From Rhizobium sp. 007 (lineage in GTDB: Bacteria > Pseudomonadota > Alphaproteobacteria > Rhizobiales > Rhizobiaceae), in NCBI RefSeq assembly GCF_015353075.1, contig NZ_CP064187.1:3802501-3866500 (forward strand): 64,000 nt of DNA, in the 5' to 3' direction. Both the position numbers and the translations under genes were made by a program. Every line of letters starts with the position of its first letter. The stretch's first letter is position 1. Shown piece after piece: positions 1 to 9,725 of the stretch. The notes below the pieces were generated by a model. It saw nothing but the letters and a program-made list of their open reading frames with translations. It was not told where the DNA came from and searched no databases.

Positions 1-3000
1 AATCGCGGTTTGCCTGAACAGTGTCCTCGACAGCGGTCTTGCGGATCTCGGCGATCAAGGTTTGGGCCTCTTGCCTCGACGCCGTGTCGCCCAGGAAGAA
101 CGTGACGTCACGCTCTTCTCCAGCACCGATTTCGATATCGATTGCGAGAGCCGCTGCCGGGTCGCCGTCAAGTTCCGTGGCGCCGGAAAGCGCAAAGGGT
201 GGCTTGAGTGCCTGCGGAGCCCGGATCGTGCCGGCCTTGCCGATGAACTCGCGCCTGCTTGTAGTGAAGCTCGACGGCTTCACGCTGGCGGCAAAGAAGG
301 ATACCCGGTTCGAGAAGTCGATGCTGTACTGGTTGGCGGCAAGGAGTGCGCCGGTTTCCTCGTCAAGGGATGAGAGGATGAAGGGCACCGAGCGCTGGGC
401 GTTGTTGCCGAGAACCCACTCGACATAGCCATAGAGCCGCAGTTTGCGCGCCGTGGTACCCATGTTGCGCAACCGGACGCGCTGCAGCTTGACCGGCCTC
501 AGGCGATCGACCGTCTGTATCACTTCGAGCGCGATATCGTTCTGCTCGCTGGAGAAGACTGAGTAGCCGAGACCATGGCGTGCCTCAAAACGGACATCGC
601 TCCGCTGCGAAAGCCCAGCAAAGGGCGTCATCAGCGCGCCACTTTCCAGGTCGGTGACGTAAATCGCCTCGCCTGAGCGATTGACGACGGCATCGTTCGA
701 CCAGGAGGTCAGCTGATAGTCGCGCGAGTTGACGCTCCAGGTGAAACCCGCGCCTTCCGCAGACACATGGAAGCCGAACTTCTCGTTCGAGATCACGTTG
801 ATCCAGGGCTGCGGTGTTGCCGTGCCGCCAGCAAGACGAACGACATATTCGCGGCCGTCGCGGGCAAAACCACCGAAGCCGTTCCAGAAGTCGAGATCGC
901 CTTCCTCCTCGATCACGAGCGCCGGCGGCCTGGGCTGCACGACACGCGCCACGCGCTTGACCGGGGTCTTACGCTGCTCGCGTTCCATTTCCGGCAGGTC
1001 GTCCTTGGACGGCGCAGAAAGGGCGATGGCGCGGTTGATCTGATCGACAACCTTGCCGTTCTTCGCATGGAAGGTGACGCGCGAAGCGGCGATCAGGGCA
1101 TGATAGGTCGCCTCCTCCATCAAATCCCTCCGGACGGCAAAGATATGTTGCCGAAGGCCATCGACCTGGCCAATGCGGCGCACGTTTTCGCACATCTGGT
1201 CCACGGCGTGCTGCATGTCCTGCGCATAGGAGGATGCACGCTCGTTCATGATGACAAGATCGGCCGTCACGCCACGCGAGCGCAGATATTCCTCCGCCAG
1301 CAATGCCTCGCGAACGATATCGAGATCCATGTCGTCATCGATGCGCAGCATGAAGATCGGGAAGTCGCCGGAGATCGCAAGCGGCCACAGCGACGATTGT
1401 GACTTCATGCCGGCTCGTACTGCCGCAGCATCGGCGCGCAAGTCCATGTCCGGATAGACCAAATGCCGGCCGAGATACTGGAAGGCGGCAGCCTGCTGCG
1501 ACGTCACGCCGACATGGCGCATCTGCACCTGCGTGCGTGTCCAGGCCTGAACAAGCTCATGGTTGAAGGCATCGGCGTGCCGATAGCGCTCGACAGCCTT
1601 GTCCACCTCGTCGCGGCTAGGGGCGGCGATCGTCCAGAAGATCACGCTGACTTTCTTGCCGGCCGGCACACGAACCGTGCGGCGCAGCGAAAGGATCGGA
1701 TCGAGCGTGAAGCCGTCGGTGCCCGAAAGCGTCGCACCAGGATCGAAGGCTGCGGCATCCGCAAGACTACGGCCGCGGCCGAGGAATTTGCGGCGATCGG
1801 TCTCGAATTCCGTTTGCCGGGAAGGACCGGCACTGTCGACGATCAGATGGGCGATGCTCATGTTCGGTTCGCCCGGATCGCGTCTGTTGCGTTCGGCACG
1901 GATGACGTCGCCGCGCCTGCCAAATTCCGTCTTCACGAACATGCGGGCGAAAGCCGGATGCGCATTGTCCGTGTCATCCAATGTGATCACCGGCTCCAAA
2001 TAGGAGGTGACTTCGATGAAGCGGTCTTCCGATCCCATGTTGAGAAGCGTCAGCCTGCGGCCTTCCGCATCATGCTCAGTCGCAACGATGCATTCCAATT
2101 CACTGCTGAGGTCGCCAACAACCTTGGTGAATTCCGCCTTTTCGTCGGCGAAGAGCACATTGACCTTTTCGCCCTCGACACTTTTTGGTTCGGCGGTGGC
2201 CGACCACCATTCGTTGGTCGCCGTGTCGCGCAGGAAGATGAAGCTTCCCCAGCGATCTTCCGTCGGGTCGGCTTTCCAGCGGGTAACGGCCTGGCCGTTC
2301 CAGTGTGCGTAGCCGGCACCGGTCGCCGTCAACATCATCGAATAGTGACCGTTGGACAGGAACATGAGTTCGCGATCGCGCGAAAGCGGATCGGCGATCT
2401 TGCGAAGCTCCGGCCGCAGCAGATCTTCCTGAATGCTGGCGGGCGTATCCGATTCGTGCTTGCCGCTCATGACGGGGATGTCGCGCGGCGCCTTTTCCTG
2501 CAGCAGCAGTTCGGCTGCTTCGATCACCGGATCGGAGTGGAAGAGCTCACGCAGATGCCCATTGAAAGCAACATTGGCAACCGCCGCAATCGACATGCCG
2601 TGATGGTGCGCATAGTAGTTATAGACAACAGCGCATTTCTTGCCTTCCGGCACGCGGGTCGGCGTGAAGTCGACGGCATCGTGGAATCCGAATTTGCCGA
2701 GCGCACCGAGCTTGCGCAGGCGTTGCAGATTTTCGAGTGCCCCTTGCGGGTCGTATTGGCTGGCGAGGATAGAGGCATAAGGCGCGATGACGGCATTGTG
2801 GCCGAGGCCGCGCTTCAGGCCAAGCGTAGGCACGCCGAAGTTCGTGTACTGATAGTTGAGGTTATGGTCGCGAGCATTGAAGGCAGCTTCCGAAATGCCC
2901 CACGGAATACCGAGCTTGCGTCCGTAGTTCATCTGCTCGACCACGACCAGGTTGTTGGTCTGATTGAGAATACCCCCGCCGCGCTCCTGCATGACGAGCG

Positions 3001-6000
3001 GCGGCATCAGATATTCGAACATCGAGCCGGACCAAGAGACCAGAGCGCCGCGCGAACCGACCGGCACGACTTGCCGGCCGAGGCGATACCAATGCTCCGT
3101 CGGCAAGTCGCCCTTTGCGATGCCGAAGAGACTGGTCAGCCGGCATTCCGACGCCAAAAGGTCGTAGCAGGCCTGGTCGAGCTCGCCGCTTTCGACGCGA
3201 TAGCCGATCGAAAGAAGGCGGCGTTCCGGACGGAACAGGAAGCTGAAATCCATCGAGAAGGCGAGATCGCGGGCCTTGTCGCGAAGGGCAATCAGCCGCG
3301 GCCGCAAAGCATCGATATTCGAAAGGTCGAATGTGCTGTCGGAAATATGCGCTTCGCAAATCTTGACGAGTGCTTCGGCCCAACGGGTCAGTTCGCCGCT
3401 GAGTGCCGACTTCACTTCGTGATCCAGATTTGCCGCAAGCTTCTGGATGTCACGCGCAAGAACCGCAAGGTTGATGACGCGGATCGAGGCAAACTCGTGC
3501 TCGCGCTTAACGGCGGCGAGCGCGTTCTGGAAGCCGACGATTCGTTCTTCCAGGCGACGGCGGAGCGGACGGACCGTCTTGCGATCGTCCGGAAGGTCGG
3601 CCAGTACTTCGCCGAGGATGCCGGCAGTGTCGCCGACGCCGTCGAGATTGCCCTGCATATGCGCCGACGGGGCCTCGGCCCAATTGCGGCAAGCCGATGA
3701 AACGGCAATCAGGTGACCGGCGAGATTGCCGCTGTCGACAGCCGAAACGTATCGCGGCCCAAGGGTCTGAAGCGTATCGGTGTGGTACCAGTTAAAGAGG
3801 TGGCCGCGATACTTCTCCATCTTGTCGATGGTGCCGATCGTCTGCTCCAGCCGCTCGATCGTTTCCTCGAAGGAAAACCAGCCGAACTGGCGGCCGGAAA
3901 CGACCGAGAGCAGATACACGCCGATATTGGTCGGCGAGGTGCGGCTCGCGACGATGACGTGCGGCGTCTCCTGAATGTTATCCGGCGGCAGGTAATTCTG
4001 TTCCGCCGTGGTGAACGTATCGAAATAACGCCAGGTGCGGCGCGCGATCTTCCTGAGCTCGCTTGAGACCGAATCGGCGACTTCCAGGCGGTCTTCGGTC
4101 TCTGCCGACTGGCTGACATACCAGGCAACGAGCGGCGACAGGGTCCACAGCAGGGCAAACGGGATGCCGACGAGGAATGCGTTGTCGCCGGGAAGTGCTG
4201 CAAAGCCGAGTGCGAGCAGCGCGAGCACCGGGGCGTGCCACATCGCGCCGTAGTAGGAGAGGATCGTTCCCTGCCCGCCCGCTTGGACGCTGGCAGCAGT
4301 GCGCCATTGCAGCATCAATTTGTGGCTGACGAGAAGACGGTAGAGCGAGCGGCCGATCGCATCGACCATCATGCAAGCCGTATCGGCAATGAAAACGATA
4401 CGAAGCGCCACCTGGGCGTTCGCAGCGCGGATATCCGACCACACGGTATAAAGATGTGCCCGTGCAACGATATCGCTGGTGCGTGGAATGATGCCGTGGA
4501 TGAGCGACAGCGTCGGCGCAACGAAAAGGCAGAAGATCAGGAGGATCTGCCATACGAGTGCGCCAAGCGGGCCCATAAAATACCAGCCTAGCACGGAAGC
4601 GAAGAACCAGGCGATCGGCGTCAGCGAGCGGCGCAGGTTATCGAACATCTTCCAGCGCCCGAGAGCGGTGACGCCGTATTTTGGATTGAACATATATGGC
4701 AGGAGTTGCCAATCGCCACGCGCCCAGCGATGCTGGCGCGAGGCCTCGACTTCGTAGCGGATCGGGAAGTCTTCGACGAGCTCGAGATCGGTGACGAGTG
4801 CGCAGCGCGCCATCGAACCTTCGAGGAGATCGTGGCTCAGCACCGAATTCTCATCGATGCGATCCCTCAGCGAAGCTTCGAAGGCATCGACATGATAAAG
4901 GCCCTTGCCGGTAAACGTGCCTTCGCCGGCGAGGTCCTGGTAGACATCGGAAACCGTGAAGACGTAAGGGTCGAGGCCGCGGTTGATCGAGAAGACGCGC
5001 TGGAAGACCGAAGCGTCCTTGCCGGTTGTCAGCGACGGGGTCACGCGCGGCTGCAGCACGCCATAGCCGCTTTCGACGCGGCCGGTCTTCGGGTTTATCA
5101 CCGGACGGTTGATCGGATGATAGAGTTTGCCGACGAGCTTGGTCACGGCATCGCGCATCAGGCGCGTGTCGGAATCGAGCGTCATGATATACTGAACGCC
5201 AGCCGGCACAATATTGGCGCCCGGCAGATAGGTCGTGTCGCTGTCGCCGCGCAAAAGCATGTTCAGCTCGTGCAGCTTGCCGCGCTTGCGCTCCCAGCCC
5301 ATCCAGACGCCCTCTGACGGGTTGTAGAGGCGGCGGCGATGCAGGAGATAGAAGCGCGTTTTGCCGTCATAGGCGTAACGTGCCGAAAGATTGGCGATTT
5401 CACGCCGGGCGTAGTCCAGCACTTCCAGGTCGTTCGGCGTCTCCTCGACGTCGCTGTCGGGCCAGTCGCTCAGCAGCGCGAAATAGATTTCGCCGCGCGG
5501 ATTGGCGAGATAGTGAACCTCGAGATTGCGAACCAGGTCGTCGACGCTGTCGCGGTTCGAAATCAGGCATGGCACGACAAGCAGCGTGCGTGCATCTTCC
5601 GGAATGCCTTCCTTGAACTCATAGCCGACAAGCCGCGACGGCGTCACGAAGAAGGACAGCAAGGTGTTGAAAAGACCGGTCGCGCCCTCCGATGCCGGAA
5701 GAGAGAACATGATCAGCAATACGGCGATTTCCAACGTGCCCATGCCGGCATTGGCCATGAAGCGTCCGACGATCGCCATCGCAATGACGGTAAGCAGCAT
5801 GACGGGGAAGGCAATCGACAGCCAGTTGAACTTGCGGACTGTTCGAACAAAATGCTGGACGAAGGTCGGACGATAATTGGCACGTTCTTCAAGCTTCGGC
5901 CGGTGCATGCCGGCAAGAAAGCCGCCGACATTCGGCTCATGCGGTTGCGGCTCCTCGGAGGCTCTGGCTTCGCTGGTCATGTCGAGCGCCAACTGGGCGA

Positions 6001-7045
6001 CTTCCATTTCCGTCAGCGGCGAGCGCTTGGCGAGCTTTTCGATCTGCTTGCGGTATTTGTTGCGTGATCCCGAATCGAGGATGCCGTAATCGGAATTCTC
6101 CCAGAGCAGCTTGTCGACATGGCTGACCTGCTCGACCCAGACCGACCATTCCGCATCATCGATCTCGCGAAGGCTCCGGATGATGTTGCCCATCGTGACA
6201 TTACCGGAGGAGAGGCGGCTATGCTCCGCCATCGTCGCTTCTTCGGTATCACGGCCGAGCATTTCCAGACGCTCGTCGAGCCAGGCGATCGCAAGGCTAG
6301 ACGCCTGCGAACCGTCGCGCATGCGATAGAGGAACTGCGTCGAGAAGGTATTGTCCTCGGCAAGCGGTTCGAGCGTCCTCAGATACTCCGCAGCCTTCGC
6401 CGGATCGTCCAAACGCACGAGTTCATCGGCCGCCTCGTTCGCACGGCGGCGTATGCGCCGGCTGCGTTCAACGCGGCTGGAAATGCGACGGAGGTTTTCG
6501 ACGAGAACATAACGCACGAGTGAGGGGACCGCCCAAAGCTCACCGATGCGCAACGTCTCACCCAGCTGGAAGCCATCGACAAGCGCCGTTAGACTTTCCT
6601 GTGAAACGGTGCTGTGGGTGTGAGCGACATAGAGCCAGGCGAGCACCAGCGTGCGCGGTACCTGCACACCATCGACATCGATGGTCGGCAGCTCGCGATA
6701 GAAGCGCCGCGGGAAGTCGCGGCGGACCTCCTGAATTGCCTCTTCGACGATATAGTGGTTATCGAGAAGCCATTCGGCGGCAGGCGTGATCGTCTCGCCC
6801 GCTTCCACGTCGGCCGCGGTCGTGCGGTAAACGCGCAGGATTTCCTTCTCGTTCTCCTTATGCCGTGCAAAAAAATCGAAGGCAGTAAAAGCCGGCAGCG
6901 AATCGACGCCTTTGCGGGCGATCGACTCACCCATCGCCTTGATGTCTTCAATCGACAGGTAGGTCGAGCGCACCGAGTCGTTGTGATCGATGTGCTTGAC
7001 TTCGGATTCGCGTGACGGGTTTGGAGACGGAATGGAAATGGTCAT
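1..7045 (-). CDS. ndvB: Cyclic beta-1,2-glucan synthase, 3' end cut by window edge
   Basis: Reading leftward from the ATG at 7045, an open frame runs to base 1 without a stop (2348 codons). The family is about 2800 residues, so roughly the last 450-500 residues lie outside the window. It makes periplasmic cyclic beta-1,2-glucan from UDP-glucose (initiation, elongation, cyclisation and length control in one inner-membrane protein). Visible parts: hydrophobic segments near residues 410-470 and 800-1000; a GT84 glycosyltransferase core with the acidic motif TLDSDTRLM near residue 620 and HRWARGDWQ near 765; a glycoamylase-like region with YGRKLGIPWG and WSGSMFEYLMP near 1340; then a GH94 phosphorylase-like region. 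Required for nodule invasion and osmotic adaptation in rhizobia (family knowledge). The large open frames on the opposite strand here are codon-bias shadows. Confidence 0.95.
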   Translation of the reverse strand, partial: MTISIPSPNPSRESEVKHIDHNDSVRSTYLSIEDIKAMGESIARKGVDSLPAFTAFDFFARHKENEKEILRVYRTTAADVEAGETITPAAEWLLDNHYIVEEAIQEVRRDFPRRFYRELPTIDVDGVQVPRTLVLAWLYVAHTHSTVSQESLTALVDGFQLGETLRIGELWAVPSLVRYVLVENLRRISSRVERSRRIRRRANEAADELVRLDDPAKAAEYLRTLEPLAEDNTFSTQFLYRMRDGSQASSLAIAWLDERLEMLGRDTEEATMAEHSRLSSGNVTMGNIIRSLREIDDAEWSVWVEQVSHVDKLLWENSDYGILDSGSRNKYRKQIEKLAKRSPLTEMEVAQLALDMTSEARASEEPQPHEPNVGGFLAGMHRPKLEERANYRPTFVQHFVRTVRKFNWLSIAFPVMLLTVIAMAIVGRFMANAGMGTLEIAVLLIMFSLPASEGATGLFNTLLSFFVTPSRLVGYEFKEGIPEDARTLLVVPCLISNRDSVDDLVRNLEVHYLANPRGEIYFALLSDWPDSDVEETPNDLEVLDYARREIANLSARYAYDGKTRFYLLHRRRLYNPSEGVWMGWERKRGKLHELNMLLRGDSDTTYLPGANIVPAGVQYIMTLDSDTRLMRDAVTKLVGKLYHPINRPVINPKTGRVESGYGVLQPRVTPSLTTGKDASVFQRVFSINRGLDPYVFTVSDVYQDLAGEGTFTGKGLYHVDAFEASLRDRIDENSVLSHDLLEGSMARCALVTDLELVEDFPIRYEVEASRQHRWARGDWQLLPYMFNPKYGVTALGRWKMFDNLRRSLTPIAWFFASVLGWYFMGPLGALVWQILLIFCLFVAPTLSLIHGIIPRTSDIVARAHLYTVWSDIRAANAQVALRIVFIADTACMMVDAIGRSLYRLLVSHKLMLQWRTAASVQAGGQGTILSYYGAMWHAPVLALLALGFAALPGDNAFLVGIPFALLWTLSPLVAWYVSQSAETEDRLEVADSVSSELRKIARRTWRYFDTFTTAEQNYLPPDNIQETPHVIVASRTSPTNIGVYLLSVVSGRQFGWFSFEETIERLEQTIGTIDKMEKYRGHLFNWYHTDTLQTLGPRYVSAVDSGNLAGHLIAVSSACRNWAEAPSAHMQGNLDGVGDTAGILGEVLADLPDDRKTVRPLRRRLEERIVGFQNALAAVKREHEFASIRVINLAVLARDIQKLAANLDHEVKSALSGELTRWAEALVKICEAHISDSTFDLSNIDALRPRLIALRDKARDLAFSMDFSFLFRPERRLLSIGYRVESGELDQACYDLLASECRLTSLFGIAKGDLPTEHWYRLGRQVVPVGSRGALVSWSGSMFEYLMPPLVMQERGGGILNQTNNLVVVEQMNYGRKLGIPWGISEAAFNARDHNLNYQYTNFGVPTLGLKRGLGHNAVIAPYASILASQYDPQGALENLQRLRKLGALGKFGFHDAVDFTPTRVPEGKKCAVVYNYYAHHHGMSIAAVANVAFNGHLRELFHSDPVIEAAELLLQEKAPRDIPVMSGKHESDTPASIQEDLLRPELRKIADPLSRDRELMFLSNGHYSMMLTATGAGYAHWNGQAVTRWKADPTEDRWGSFIFLRDTATNEWWSATAEPKSVEGEKVNVLFADEKAEFTKVVGDLSSELECIVATEHDAEGRRLTLLNMGSEDRFIEVTSYLEPVITLDDTDNAHPAFARMFVKTEFGRRGDVIRAERNRRDPGEPNMSIAHLIVDSAGPSRQTEFETDRRKFLGRGRSLADAAAFDPGATLSGTDGFTLDPILSLRRTVRVPAGKKVSVIFWTIAAPSRDEVDKAVERYRHADAFNHELVQAWTRTQVQMRHVGVTSQQAAAFQYLGRHLVYPDMDLRADAAAVRAGMKSQSSLWPLAISGDFPIFMLRIDDDMDLDIVREALLAEEYLRSRGVTADLVIMNERASSYAQDMQHAVDQMCENVRRIGQVDGLRQHIFAVRRDLMEEATYHALIAASRVTFHAKNGKVVDQINRAIALSAPSKDDLPEMEREQRKTPVKRVARVVQPRPPALVIEEEGDLDFWNGFGGFARDGREYVVRLAGGTATPQPWINVISNEKFGFHVSAEGAGFTWSVNSRDYQLTSWSNDAVVNRSGEAIYVTDLESGALMTPFAGLSQRSDVRFEARHGLGYSVFSSEQNDIALEVIQTVDRLRPVKLQRVRLRNMGTTARKLRLYGYVEWVLGNNAQRSVPFILSSLDEETGALLAANQYSIDFSNRVSFFAASVKPSSFTTSRREFIGKAGTIRAPQALKPPFALSGATELDGDPAAALAIDIEIGAGEERDVTFFLGDTASRQEAQTLIAEIRKTAVEDTVQANRD

Positions 7046-7350
7046 GGGTTCGGTTCTGGGTCCAAACTAAGGTTATGGTAATTTTGCCTAGCCTTTTGCA
7101 CCGGCAATTATGACTGCGACATGAACGGCCAAGGGGCTTTCCAGGAAGATGCGAAAGCCACAGATTTCCGATACGAAACGGTTTAGGCCTGATTTATGGC
7201 ACGAATCTGCCGGTCAGAGCTGCATTTTGCCTTCACCCCCGAAGAACCATCCGGGAAAGTTGGACACCCTCCCGATAATTCAAGTCAAGAGGCACGGAAT
7301 TGCCCAGCTTTGCTTACCTCAATTTTGGCAGTTCGTCGCTATTCAAAAGA
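7046..7350. other. Upstream region of ndvB, no gene seen
   Basis: About 300 bases between the ndvB start and the terminator hairpin at 7351. It must carry the ndvB promoter, but I see no convincing -35/-10 pair and no reading frame with a ribosome-binding site. Confidence 0.5.
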
Positions 7351-7381
7351 AAAATCCGGCACCCATCGGGCACCGGATTTT
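7351..7381 (-). terminator. Intrinsic terminator facing left
   Basis: AAAATCCGG (7351-7359) pairs with CCGGATTTT (7373-7381), with an inner CCC/GGG pairing. Read on the minus strand the stem is followed by TTCTTTTG, so it best fits the end of the small minus-strand gene at 7507-7671. Confidence 0.6.
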
Positions 7382-7475
7382 CAAACGTGATTGGACCGCT
7401 GTTGTTGTTGGCCGAAAATTCCCGGTTCACGCAGAAGAATGTCCCAGCCAGCGATTTGAGAAGTAAATTCGTAAT

Positions 7476-7496
7476 GTGCCGGCAACATGCCGGCAC
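7476..7496 (-). terminator. GC-rich hairpin directly after the 54-aa gene
   Basis: Perfect 8-bp stem GTGCCGGC (7476-7483) / GCCGGCAC (7489-7496) with loop AACAT, ten bases past the stop of the 7507-7671 gene on the minus strand. The following minus-strand bases are AT-rich without a clean T run, so it may be an attenuating or RNA-stabilising hairpin ahead of the stronger terminator at 7351. Confidence 0.45.
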
Positions 7497-7506
7497 GACA
7501 GCTCGA

Positions 7507-7671
7507 TCAGCCGATAACGCCGCAGACTAGGGCTGCAACGAAAGCGAACGCCGCGGTAAACAGCGTGGCATTGAGCGCAAAATGAAGCTTCTGGCGCATT
7601 GAAGCCGGCTTCTTGGCCGGTACGGAACCATAATAGTTCGCTTGAGTATGCGAAATACCCAGGTCTGCCAT
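7507..7671 (-). CDS. Small single-span membrane protein, 54 aa
   Basis: ATG at 7671 preceded by a strong GGAGG seven bases upstream; stop TGA at 7507-7509. The product starts MADLGISHTQANYYGS, continues with a basic stretch around residues 18-29 (AKKPASMRQK), and ends in one hydrophobic helix (about residues 30-53, NATLFTAAFAFVAALVCGV). This is the layout of a short inner-membrane protein with cytoplasmic N terminus. Two hairpins follow it, consistent with a monocistronic transcript. Function unknown. The strong ribosome site, coherent topology and paired terminators are the reasons to call it real. Confidence 0.7.
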   Translation of the reverse strand: MADLGISHTQANYYGSVPAKKPASMRQKLHFALNATLFTAAFAFVAALVCGVIG

Positions 7672-7796
7672 GTGTTGCCTCCGTCTCTTTTTTATTGGCG
7701 CGGCGGTCTGCCGGCACTGATATTCCTATATTCTCTATAAGCTAGGTAGAGATAAATTTCCTTCCAGGGCGCGAGGGATAGAAAATCTGACCCGGC

Positions 7797-7985
7797 TCAG
7801 CAAAGAGTGCGCCATGCCCAGATCAACGAACGCTCGATTGCGTTTTCTTCTCTTTGGGCACCCGAGGAAGCCTCGATCAATCGGCGATCTTTTTCAGCGG
7901 GAATGGCAACGCGTGTCTGCTCGCTCCGTTCGACCTTGGCCGGAGGATCGAGATATCCCATGGTCATTCCGCCGAGAAAGAACAT
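7797..7985 (-). CDS. Small hypothetical protein, 62 aa
   Basis: ATG at 7985 is preceded by GGAGGTGAGGC, a near-consensus ribosome site at good spacing. The product begins MFFLGGMTMGYLDPP and is then charged and soluble (many E, R, K), ending near WAWRTLC. No known domain recognised. It stands alone between the 54-aa gene and the peptide-transport operon, in the same orientation as both. A later ATG at residue 8 is possible but lacks its own ribosome site. No function is proposed. Confidence 0.5.
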   Translation of the reverse strand: MFFLGGMTMGYLDPPAKVERSEQTRVAIPAEKDRRLIEASSGAQREENAIERSLIWAWRTLC

Positions 7986-8121
7986 GCCTCACCTCCACGA
8001 TCACGAAAGCTAACACTCGTTAACAGGATCATGACAGATGAAAATCGGCTGTCAATAGTCTAGTCGAATAGTCGTCTTTTAACGGCTGCTTAACCTTGAA
8101 TGGCCAGCGCCCGAAAGGATT

Positions 8122-8895
8122 TCAAATATCTGAAAAATCTGCAGTTCTCGTTTTGACGAAGCCTTTGCTCGCAATCATCAAATTTCTCGTGTAATCCTCA
8201 TGAACGTCCCCGCTGGCCAGTTGGCCGGAGGTCAGCCGTTCGACGACGGCGCCGTTGCGCATCACGGCAAGCCTTTCACACATATGGGTAACGACACCAA
8301 GGTCGTGGCTCACCATGACAAAGGTCAGTTTGCGGTCACGCCTGATCTGTTCCAGCAGATTGAGCACCTCCGCCTGCACGGAAGCGTCGAGCGCCGACGT
8401 CGGTTCATCGAGCAGCAGGATCGACGGCTCGACGATCAGGGCGCGCGCAATCGCCACACGCTGCCGCTGGCCGCCGGAAAGCTGGTGCGGATAGCGGAAG
8501 CGGAAGCCGTTTCCAAGGCCGACCTCGCCCAGTGCCCGCGCGATGCGCTTCTCGCTGTCGGCAATCCCGTGAATTGCCAATGGCTCGAGCAGCAGCCGGT
8601 CGATCGTCTGCCGTGGGTGCAGCGAGCCATAAGGGTCCTGGAACACCATCTGGACATTTCGATAGAAAGCCTTGCTGCGTTTTGCACCCTGAAGCAGCTG
8701 ATCATGAACGCGAATTGTGCCACCCTTGACCGGCGCCAGGCCCGCTACCGCACGAAGCAGCGTCGACTTGCCGGAACCGGATTCCCCAACCAGCCCGAAG
8801 GAGCCGCCGGATGCGACCGCGATGCTGACATCTTGAAGCGCATGAAAGTCGTCATAGACGACGCTGAGATTTTCGACCGAAAGCGCCGCACTCAT
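8122..8895 (-). CDS. Peptide ABC transporter ATP-binding protein (DppF/OppF type)
   Basis: 257-residue ATPase that energises import by the permeases encoded upstream. Walker A is GESGSGKST near residue 40, the Q-loop lies at VFQDPYGSL, the signature is LSGGQRQRVAIARAL near 145, Walker B is ILLLDEPTSALD, and the H-loop is VSHDLGVV. I chose the ATG at 8895 because it forms an ATGA overlap with the stop of the preceding ATPase gene; an ATG nine bases earlier is in frame but less coupled. It is the last gene of the operon. The C-terminal oligopeptide-transporter extension is short. Substrate is not readable from the ATPase. Confidence 0.9.
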   Translation of the reverse strand: MSAALSVENLSVVYDDFHALQDVSIAVASGGSFGLVGESGSGKSTLLRAVAGLAPVKGGTIRVHDQLLQGAKRSKAFYRNVQMVFQDPYGSLHPRQTIDRLLLEPLAIHGIADSEKRIARALGEVGLGNGFRFRYPHQLSGGQRQRVAIARALIVEPSILLLDEPTSALDASVQAEVLNLLEQIRRDRKLTFVMVSHDLGVVTHMCERLAVMRNGAVVERLTSGQLASGDVHEDYTRNLMIASKGFVKTRTADFSDI

Positions 8896-9725
8896 GCAGC
8901 CCACTCCGGCTTGCGGTCGAGCACCGGCAGCGGATGGCGATCTTCTCCGATTTGCGGCATGCAGTTCAAAAGTCCCTGCGTATAGGGATGCTGTGCATTT
9001 TTGAGGTCAGAAGCCCTAAGCTCTTCAACGATCTTACCGGCATACATCACGATGACGCGGTCGCAGAACGAGGAAACAAGACGCAGATCATGCGACACGA
9101 AGATAAGCCCCATGCCGCGCTCGGAAACCAGCTTGTCCAGGATCTTCAACACGTCGAGCTGCACGGTGACGTCGAGCGCCGAGGTGGGCTCGTCAGCGAT
9201 CAGCAGTTCCGGCCCGGCAATCAGCATCATGGCGATCATTGCACGTTGGCCCATGCCGCCTGAGACCTCATGCGGGTAGAGATCGAAGACACGCTTCGGA
9301 TCGCGAATCTGCACCGCCTCCAGCATGGCAAGCGCCCGTTCGGTCGCCTCGGCCTTGCTGACCTTCTCATGCGTTCTCAGCGTCTCGCAGATCTGCCGGC
9401 CGATCGACATCACCGGATCAAGCGAATATTTCGGATCCTGCAACACCATGGCGATGCGCTTGCCGCGCAGGAGCCGCCGTTCTTTCGCTGGAGCCTGGAG
9501 CAGATCGATGCCGTTGAAGTCGAGCTTGTCGGCCGTGACAATGCCGTGCTTCGGCGTGAGCCCCATGATCGCTCGGCCGGTCTGCGACTTGCCGGATCCG
9601 GACTCCCCGACAATTCCGAGGCGTTCCCTGTCCAGTGTGAAGGAAACGCCGCGAACAGCTTCGATCACGCCGGTGCGCGTCGGGTAGCTGACCTTGAGAT
9701 TGTCGACCGTCAGCAAAGCCGTCAT
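8892..9725 (-). CDS. Peptide ABC transporter ATP-binding protein (DppD/OppD type)
   Basis: 277 residues; partner ATPase of the DppF-like subunit. Walker A GESGSGKSQ is near residue 38, the Q-loop at VLQDPKYSL, signature VSGGMGQRAMIAMML near 155, Walker B LLIADEPTSALD and H-loop VSHDLRLVSS. The C terminus has the HPYTQGLL segment typical of oligopeptide ATPases. The signature SGGMGQR is a known variant of SGGQ in this subfamily. It starts at the ATG at 9725, overlapping the stop of the upstream permease by ATGA, and ends with an ATGA overlap into the next ATPase, so the four genes are translationally coupled. Confidence 0.92.
   Translation of the reverse strand: MTALLTVDNLKVSYPTRTGVIEAVRGVSFTLDRERLGIVGESGSGKSQTGRAIMGLTPKHGIVTADKLDFNGIDLLQAPAKERRLLRGKRIAMVLQDPKYSLDPVMSIGRQICETLRTHEKVSKAEATERALAMLEAVQIRDPKRVFDLYPHEVSGGMGQRAMIAMMLIAGPELLIADEPTSALDVTVQLDVLKILDKLVSERGMGLIFVSHDLRLVSSFCDRVIVMYAGKIVEELRASDLKNAQHPYTQGLLNCMPQIGEDRHPLPVLDRKPEWAA

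Noticed and set aside
1463..3700. 745-codon open frame on the plus strand
   Set aside because: Antisense to ndvB, which has clear domains; the frame is a shadow of high-GC codon bias with no recognisable domain or ribosome site.
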